Shown here in pieces: positions 56,240 to 64,000 of a stretch of 64,000 nucleotides of DNA; position 1 is the stretch's first letter, and each line of letters begins with the position of its first letter. The position numbers and the translations under genes are program-made. The notes beneath the pieces were generated by a model. It was given only the letters and a program-made list of their open reading frames with translations, was not told the origin of the DNA and did not search any database. Source of the stretch: Gymnorhina tibicen (taxonomy: Eukaryota; Chordata; Aves; Passeriformes; Artamidae); NCBI GenBank assembly GCA_013399875.1, contig VXAZ01005694.1, positions 1,783,331 through 1,847,330 of the forward strand, read 5' to 3'.

Positions 56240-56285
56240 GGGACAGAGGGGGAGAGAGAGCGAGAGAGCGAGATGGAAGGGGAAG
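56240..56285. repeat. GA-rich purine run
   Basis: GGGGGAGAGAGAGCGAGAGAGCGAG-like low-complexity sequence in intron 10. Confidence 0.75.
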
Positions 56286-59200
56286 GACAGGGAGTGTGAA
56301 ATCCTCTGGTGACCTCTCTGGTTAATGGTTTCCCAGTGAGGCAGCACTGGAATCTTTTATTTATTTAAGCAAAAGGGATGCAGCAGGTGTAGTACTCATC
56401 ATGCATGTGATAATTATATCTTTGGAGCATTATCAGCAGCAGCCAAGTGCATTCAGTGCTCCCACAGGTTACCTACAGCCTTCATCCCCCTCCCTCCACC
56501 TTGCCTTGCTGCTGTGGCAGAAGGCTTTATCACATGTGGGTGTGCTATATATATAGAACAGGACAAGGAAGGAGGATTAGATTTATATTTAGAGGTAGAA
56601 TCAGAGAGTGAAATGGAATTTTGGAAATAAACTGTATAATAAATGTTTCTGAAAACATTATGCACTAATCCGAAACACGTTTTTCAAACGACTCTCATGA
56701 TTAAGATTTTTTTTCAGAACTTGGGCTACCAATGTCACATAAAAAATGCTTTTATGGCATCACTAGGGGCTGTCAAATAGTCTGTATTTAGGGCCTTGCC
56801 GCAGTGTTTGTGACACTCCAAGCTGGCACTTAATGGGTTCAGAGCGGACCAGGTTCTCTGCTGAGTTTCAACATGGACCTCTTGCATCCCTGGTGTCCTG
56901 GGAGGTTTATGTCATTGGGAGAAAGAGGGTGCCCCCAATCGTGTCCAACTCTGGAATGTCTTGAGAAACTCTTGTTTAAAAATATGGTATAGGAGCCTGA
57001 TGAAAACCACTTCAGATCACTACTGAGTGCTTTTGTCATAGGAACCATGTAACTCAGTTTATCTTTTAGAAAGACAAACACAAAAATCAGATCTCTACTG
57101 TTTGACCAGCTATCTTTGAAATTCTCTAAAACTCCTCCAACCTTACATAGTTATGTACACAGATAAGGCAGTGAAATTTAAAGGTTTTTATCAGCATAAA
57201 CTCCGGATTATCAGCATAACTCAAACGTAATGAGATATCCCACATTCTGAGAGATAAAGTCTTCATTTCTCTGCTCGTGGTGGACACCAGAGAAGGCATT
57301 TGTGAAGGATGCGACAGTTTTGTGTAACAGGGACTGAGGGCTCTCTGGAACTGTAGGCACAACAGACAATTCCGGAAAAATCCTGTAGGTCACCAAGCGT
57401 GACCGAAAGGCCACGTTACAGCTGTGTTCTGGGTGTGGGCGCTATCAAACACGACCAGTACCTAACGCTCTGGTCACAACTACTTTCATATTGTATGATC
57501 CCAGCTTAGAGGCAACGATATCTCCATGAGGACTCACAAAAGCCTCTGGATACCAGCAAGAGCTGTCAGAAAAGCAGCAACACAGAAATGGACTTTACTA
57601 TGCTTCTAGGTTATATACAACGTTGGGGAGCATCCAAAGAGCTTCGCTGGCCGTATCTTACAGATTTTAGTACTGCGAGAAGGCAGTCCTGGTGTGACGT
57701 GGATTCTGTTTTGGTGCCATGTGGTGCATTCATGCAGTTACTGGTAAGGTGGGGCACAATTTTCCCTGTGTTCCTGCTGATGACATTTCGTTGCTGCTAG
57801 TCAGGGTGGTGGCACCCCTGAGGAGATGATGGCCACCCTAAGGCGGCATCAGGTTACTGGGGCAAAAACATATGGTGATAGACCTTTTCAGGAATGTATG
57901 CAGCATACCTGGTGAGCTCCCAGCCTAATAAAGCGTTGGGGCCGGGTTCTCCCTCGCTAAGTTTCCGTGATTCACACAGAAGCAATGGGCCCCCATCCTG
58001 CCCACTGCCCTCTGTGCAGCACAGCTAACCCTGGGGGGCTGTACAGGAGCATGCAGCGACCCTTTCTCGTTTCTGATCATTAATTAAAACTGCAAAACAG
58101 AGCAGATGACTGGCCCTGGAGAACTTGCGTTCTGACGTGGACTGAGATCCTCCTGCTGAGGCAATCACTGGATTTGGGCAGAGTTCACACAGTGATGCCT
58201 CTTGTCTCTTTTTTACCTTCTTACCCTTCTTGCAGAAGCACTGGAGAGCATGCTGACCTGATGGCAGCGATGCTGGTTTTAAGAGGTTGTTGTTGGCCAG
58301 CAGCAATAAGAATCTACAGAACAGCCTTAAGAAAATTGGATCTGTCTAGCATAAAATTGAGTTGGTTTGCTATTCAACAGGCTTTCTTACAGGCTGGGAA
58401 AATAGGCCAGCATTTAGGCATTCAGTAAATAATCTTGCTCTCCCTGTGGCAAGTCACAGGGAAGGCCTGTCACAGAATCTGAAGCAGGAAGACAATTCCT
58501 CTTCCATAAGGGCGTGCTGCTGTCCTTTAGACACACACCTAGAGCTGACGGGGAATATTAAAAGCACCTTGCTCATAATAAGTTGGAGAGCAGCATCTGA
58601 GACTGACGCATAAGGGTTTGATCCTGTGAGTTTTCCTGCTGAAGTCAGCAGTGGTTTCAGAGCTTTTGGCAGACTTTTCTTCCCACTGCTGTTCCTGATG
58701 TGACGGGGACTTTGGTTCCATCACATCCCAAGGAGCCCATCTTCTCATAAGGTGAAAACCAGCAGCAACTACAGCAAACCTGCAAGAAAACTTTTACCTC
58801 TACCACTGGCTCCTACGTTGATTATTGCAAGAACTGCACGGGAATTATTTTCCATGCCAGAAAAGCACCGAGGGAAAAATCCCTGACCATTCAGCTGCCA
58901 GGGAAAGCTTCCATTGCTCATAGAATTTTCAGGACACACTGTTTTCAGTTGGAAAGCCAGTGTAGGTCGTTCTTTTTGGTTTATCCTGTTTTATTGTTTG
59001 AACTGTCTTTGGTGGAAAAGCAATTGAATTGTCCCCCATATGTATGGAAATCCTGGCCAAGGCGAAAATGCCAAGTGGGTTATTGTTTCAATGAAAGCAG
59101 ATAATTTTAAGCTCCCTTTCCCTTTGAGCTCAAGTGCTTCACTTTTCTATTGAGCATTAGTTTCCACAAAGGTCTTTTTTTAGCTAATGCATATGTATAA

Positions 59201-60339
59201 AAGCGAGCTCTATTGTGGCACTCCAGATCTGTGGGGTTGTATTAGAAAATTAACATTCTGCTTGTATTGGAAGATTATATATGCTGACACCCTGCACAGA
59301 GCAGATTACTCCTGATTATGAGCAATAGCCTGTCCTCAGGAATCTGAGTCCTGCACAGCAGCAGCCACAGAGGCTCAGGGAAATGACTTGCACTGGGAAG
59401 CCCTGGGTGTAAGGATACCGTGTAAACAGAACCCACTGCTCCTGGTTCTGGGTTTATCCCACTGGCGCCTGCTGCAGAGGAAACGTGTTTCTTTGTACCC
59501 CAAGGCAACAGGTTATGAAAGCTGTGACACATCCAAATAAGATAAGTTCCACTTCCAAGTGTTGTCCTTGAGGATAAAAGCTGTTGTGCTCCTACTGCAG
59601 GGCAGATGTCAGCCCAGTACAAGGCAATAGCATGACAGGAATAATGTACTGTGGAAGTTGTGGGATGCTTTTCAATGTCCCGGGGAAGCCTACAAAACCA
59701 TTTCCAAATTCAGATGCCTGATAAAGCGAATACCCTTCGGAAGCGAACTGTGCTGTGCTGCAGCACTCCTGTTGCCAGCAGAATTACACCAGAAATTATT
59801 ATGAATGAATATTTTTCATTTTGTTCTGTTTCGTTACAGGTCTAATAAATGGGATTTACGCAACAAGTACAGAGAGATTAGATGTTAGATTCCTCCTGAA
59901 ACTCCTGCTGGTTTGCAGGCTGGCATTTCTCCAGACAGGACAGTTGATGGAGGCAGTTTCCATAGCATGGACACTAGAGAAATAAAAGCTTCTTCGAGAC
60001 AAGTCATCAGTAGGCAATAGTTTGTGTTTGAGAGGTACTCTCCTGGTCTCACACAGCATGTGTCTCTGTGGAGCTGAGAAAGGCTGTCAGGGAAGATCTC
60101 CTTTTCCAAAAGGCTCATCTGAGCCTGGCTTCTCAAGCAGATCTTTCTGTCATTCACAGACCCTCATTTCAAAACTCTACAGTTAAAAGAACAGAAAGAA
60201 TAGCGAGTAATTCTAAGTTGCTTTCAACGGAAAAGCTTTTTCTTTCAGTCTCCTGGGCATTTTTTTCCTTTTATCTCAGCCTATAAAACTGTAGTGGTGG
60301 TGCTGGGATGGTTAAACGCCCTAGGCAGCCCGATGCCAA

Positions 60340-60366
60340 CAAATAAATAAATAAATAAATAAATAA

Positions 60367-60408
<42 letters not shown>
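60340..60408. repeat. Compound (AAAT)n(AGAT)n microsatellite
   Basis: About seven AAAT units pass directly into about ten GATA units; the two units differ by one base. Likely polymorphic in length. Confidence 0.95.
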
Positions 60409-61904
60409 TGCCTTTAACTTGAAAGCCTGATGTTGTTTCAGCCAGGTCTGGTTGCAGCCTGCCCAGAGCAGCCCCTGCCCTCTGGGAAAGAGTGTGTTCA
60501 TAGCAAAGCAGTGGGGACGCATGGCCACGGGGTGAGTTTAGAATGCTGGTAAAAACACTGAGACTCATCTGCAATAGATGAAACTCAACAATCGAACAAA
60601 AATCTTGGCTAACCACTCCCACTGCAAAAACAGAGAGTAGGTGACTGCTCAAAAGCCCAGGCCTAATCTTCAACTAGAGCAAATCAGGGTGACATGACTA
60701 TAATTATTAATGCTTACTCAGAATCTAGGACTTGATGAGGAACTTTTTTTGAAAAGCTCCACTGACTTCCCACATGAATTTTTCACTATTCTTGAACACT
60801 GGGCCAAATTCTGATTCTTAGTCAGGTTTGAATAAAACAACACACCCATTCAAATAAATCCTTGCTTATATTTTATATGTTCCAGAAGGAATATCTGCCT
60901 ATGTGGGGTTTGAGTGGGGACTCAGTAAAAAGAAGAGCACTTAATACATCCTGAAACCATGAAAGCTGATTTCTCTGTCTGCCTAAGTGTGTGATACAGT
61001 AACAAAAGAAAACCCAGAAAGGATTCTAAGCCTCACAGTAAAAGGCAGGTCTGAACTGGCCCCTAAGTAAGGAATCTGCAGATCCACAAGTTTGAAACAA
61101 ACACTTTACGAAAGCAGGCAGCATTGGCAAAATTTGTATCTCACTCCAGAATTTCATATCCAATGATACAGCCATTAATTTTCATGGAGGAAGGAGCCTA
61201 TCCATCTCTTAGAGATGAAAAGCAATCTGAGGGAGGCCTTGAGGATCTCACGTCCTTGGGTAAGGACTAAAAAAATATCTATAACAGACTTCAATTTGCC
61301 TACTATACCTCACCCATTTTCAGATGAAGTGAAAAGTGGCAAGGAAACTGTTTATCTCTCTGAATCTTATGTGTCCTGCTCTGCTGAAACTTTGGGCCCT
61401 GTTTGAACATTTACAACATGAGAAGAAGAAATGAAGCTCTGTTTTCCTGTAGTTTTCCTATGTCTTTTTCCCTAAAATACATTGGACCTAGCCATCCCTT
61501 CTCCTAATGCCAAATCAGGGTACTGCCATTCTCCTGTGAGCACGCTGGGCTATTTTAAGTAAACTCCATTCTAAGTCATGATTACATTTAGAGCTGGGTT
61601 TAACTTCAGCCCTCCTGGCCACATTCCAGCTAAGATAATTATGTTGGGGTTGCCAAAATTCCCAATGCAGTTTCAGTGCAAAACAAGCTATCCCTCATAC
61701 AACTCCTTAAACACTTGTGCCTGTTGTTTTTAAACACCTGTCACATTTTACCCTGAAGGCTAAAACAATCCTTGCATTTACAGTTCATAAAGTGCTTTAG
61801 GATCCTTCGGGATTAAGAACATTAAATGAATGCAAGCTGTAATATTAAAAATACATGAAACCTTAGAGTAACTGTTGCCATTCTTTTTGGCACTGTGTCC
61901 ACAC

Positions 61905-62183
61905 CTATGAGGGACTTTACTACTCTGGCATATTCTGGAGAAGCAGCACAGCAAAGCACAAACAGTCCAGCAGGCTCCTGGCAAGCAACGATGGCAGCTT
62001 TCTGACACAGGCAGTGGAGGTTCCCACAAGGAATGGTGTGGTGCTCAGCCTCGTACTGACAAACAGGGAAGGCCTTGCTGGACATGTGAAGGTTGGGGTC
62101 AGCTTTGGCTGCCACTCTGGTCAGTGGACCAGATGGCCCAGGGTGGTCCCTTCCTACCTGACCCATTCTGTGATTCTGTGAAC
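61905..62183 (+). mobile_element. CR1 LINE fragment
   Basis: Contains AAGGCCTTGCTGGACATGTG, AAGGTTGGGGTCAGCTTTGG and a tail GGTCCCTTCCTACCTGACCC followed by ATTCTGTGATTCTGTGA, the CR1 3' terminal repeat. The 5' boundary is approximate. Confidence 0.75.
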
Positions 62184-62502
62184 CATAGCTGCAGAATAAA
62201 GATGGTTCTCCAAAGTGGATCCAGCTGGTGCTTCCTGCACTGCGCCAAGGGCACAGCCACTTTGTGAGGTGCCAAAGAAAGGGCTACAACTGCCCCACTG
62301 CTGTGAATACATCTAGCCTGGTTCCTGCAGGAAAGCGTTCATAATCTCAACTAAAAGACTCAGCAGGTTCACAGCAGCAGGCAGGTGAAGGAAAGCGATC
62401 ACAAATAATTTCTCCTGCGGCTTGTAAGTTGTTCACTGACTCTTAAAGGAAAGCAGAGATTGAAATGACAATATATTCCACATACCCCATCTTTTAATGC
62501 AG

Positions 62503-63370
62503 ATCACAGAATCACACAGAATTGACTAGGATGGAAAAGACCTTTGAGATTATCAAGTCCAATCTACGGCCAAACACCACCTTGTCAACAAGAGCATGGC
62601 ACATCCAGCCTTTGCTGAAACACCTCCAGGGATGGTGACTCCACCAGCTCCCATTCCAATGTCCAATCACCTTTCTGTGAAGAACTTCTTCCTAATGTCC
62701 AAACTAAACCTTCCTTGGCACAGCTTCAGACTGTGTCCTCTTGTCCTGTTGCTGTTGCCTGGCAGCAGAGCCTGACTCCCACCTGGCTGCACGCTCCTGT
62801 CAGGTACTTGTAGAGAGTGCTGAGGTCTCCCCTGAGCCTCCTCCTCTCCAGACTAAACATTCCCAGCTCTCTCAGCTGCTCCTCCTAGGGTCTGGAATGC
62901 CAGCCTTGTTGCCCTTCTCTGGCCTCATTCCAGCATCTCAACATCCTTCCTAAACTGGGGGCCCAGGACTGGCCACAGGCCTCAAGGTGCAGCCTCACCA
63001 GGGCCGAGTACAGGGGAAGAATCACTGCCCTGGTCCTGCTGGCCACAGATTCCTGATCCAGGCCAGGTGCCACTGGCCTTCTTGGCCACCTGGGCACACT
63101 GCTGGCTCAAGTTCAGCTGCTGTCAATCATACTCCTAGGTCCTTTTCTGCCTGGCCACTGTCCAGCCACTCCGTCTCCAACCTGTAATTTCCCGGATCCT
63201 CCTTTCGGCTTTTTAGGAATGAGTGTCACATTATCCAGCTTCCAGTCATCTGGGACCTCCCTGGTGAGCCAGGACTGAAGATAAATGATAGAGAGGGGCT
63301 TGGAGTGATCTTCTGTCAGCTCCCTCATTACCCTAGGATGGATCCCATCTGGCCCAAGATGGGATCTGCT
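62503..63370 (-). mobile_element. CR1 LINE, 3' part, about 0.87 kb
   Basis: The plus strand begins ATCACAGAATCACACAGAAT, then GGAAAAGACCTTTGAGATTA and continues through reversed CR1 3' sequence (TGAAGAACTTCTTCCTAATG, CTTGTCCTGTTGCTG) into ORF2. The minus-strand frame near 63113-63328 still shows reverse-transcriptase-like DNVTLIPKKPKG. Inactive remnant. Confidence 0.92.
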
Positions 63371-64000
63371 CCCATCCGGTGAGCAACACCCAAGGGCTCA
63401 GCGTAGCTCCCAGGATAGGACAGAGCCTCAAAATATTCCACCATGGTACAAGTTAAAGCACTGATATGTTTAGCTCATGTTTCAAGGAAATTTGGAGGGA
63501 ATAACGTATTGGCCCACAGCATGAACTCCATTCTTGTTTAAGTAATGCAAAAGGGAATAAAGGACACCTCTTGCCTATTCTCTCACACATTCTCAAGCAT
63601 CTCCACTAATTACAATGGTACAATTTCAAGGAGGCATTAATCCCTCCTAATCGTTGTATTTCTTTGTCACTACAGTACTCTGTTCAGCATTTGAAGGGTG
63701 CAATTCAGTCTGCAGGATGGGAGCTTTCATCAATGTATTTCTATTACACAGTAAAGTGTACAAGAATCTTTAGAAAAATTAAAATAGACCAGTCATTTCC
63801 TCTCTTCAGTATACATATACTGGTTTTGAAAGTCTATCACTAATGAGGAATTTTAAAATAAGAACACTGTTATCCAACAGTTCCTCTTTTAGCTATCAGG
63901 CAAGACCAGATCTGCTTATCCCAGGCACTCTGTCCTTTATTTACATCTGTGTAAAAGCAGAGGTTCTTCACTAATGCCCGCAGTGAGTTTACATTGCAAT

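Larger units (their letters stand above)
54526..64000 (-). other. Intron 10, at least 9.4 kb (runs off the window)
   Basis: No I-II linker coding (for example GYLDWITQAED or SETESVNTENV) was recognised here, so exon 10 must lie beyond 64000 unless very diverged. The stretch holds a purine run near 56240-56285, a compound microsatellite at 60340-60408 and two CR1 fragments near the right edge. The remainder shows nothing recognisable. Confidence 0.75.

Noticed and set aside
54526..64000. Possible exons 9, 9* or 10 of CACNA1C in this stretch
   Set aside because: No frame matched the recalled I-II linker sequences; GT-like borders near 57908 and 58790 flank sequence without any CaV1.2 similarity.

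Overview
The window is an internal slice of one large vertebrate gene on the minus strand: CACNA1C, the pore-forming alpha-1 subunit of the L-type voltage-gated calcium channel CaV1.2. The organism is most likely a bird. Several CR1-type LINE fragments with the typical avian 3' end are present, no mammalian SINEs were seen, and the introns are fairly compact. A non-avian reptile cannot be excluded from the sequence alone. CaV1.2 is chosen over CaV1.3 because of diagnostic segments such as [14 protein letters not shown] in IIS1, [20 protein letters not shown] around IIS4, [13 protein letters not shown] in the II-III linker and [11 protein letters not shown] just before IIIS1 (recalled family sequence, not a database search).

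Read 5' to 3' (from high to low coordinates), 21 exons were placed by splice sites, reading phase and protein match. I numbered them 11 to 31 by anchoring on the mutually exclusive IIIS2 pair, exons 21 and 22. Exon 11 is a 27-nt microexon at the end of the I-II linker. Exons 12-15 encode domain II, with the TGEDW selectivity-filter motif in exon 15. Exon 16 carries the end of IIS6, and exons 16-19 the II-III linker. Exons 20-28 encode domain III, with the TFEGW motif in exon 27 and IIIS6 in exon 28. Exons 29-31 encode IVS1 to IVS3. With one of exons 21/22 used, the exons join in a single open frame of about 810 codons (2431 nt, the first nucleotide completing a codon begun upstream). All junction phases agree. 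The promoter, the exons upstream of 11, the partner of exon 31 (exon 32) and everything downstream lie outside the window.

The rest is intron. Intron 30 (about 17.5 kb), intron 10 (more than 9.4 kb), intron 18 (6.2 kb) and intron 13 (5.9 kb) are the largest. They carry CR1 fragments, poly-A/poly-T tracts, microsatellites and a few structures worth checking: a long near-perfect hairpin in intron 18, a CpG cluster in intron 30 and a GC-rich open stretch in intron 14.

No second gene was recognised on either strand. The main biological interest is splicing. There is the intact 21/22 pair with a pyrimidine-rich tract just after exon 22, and a similar tract after exon 31. Exon 13 has a possible in-frame 60-nt extension, and exon 19 has a NAGNAG acceptor.
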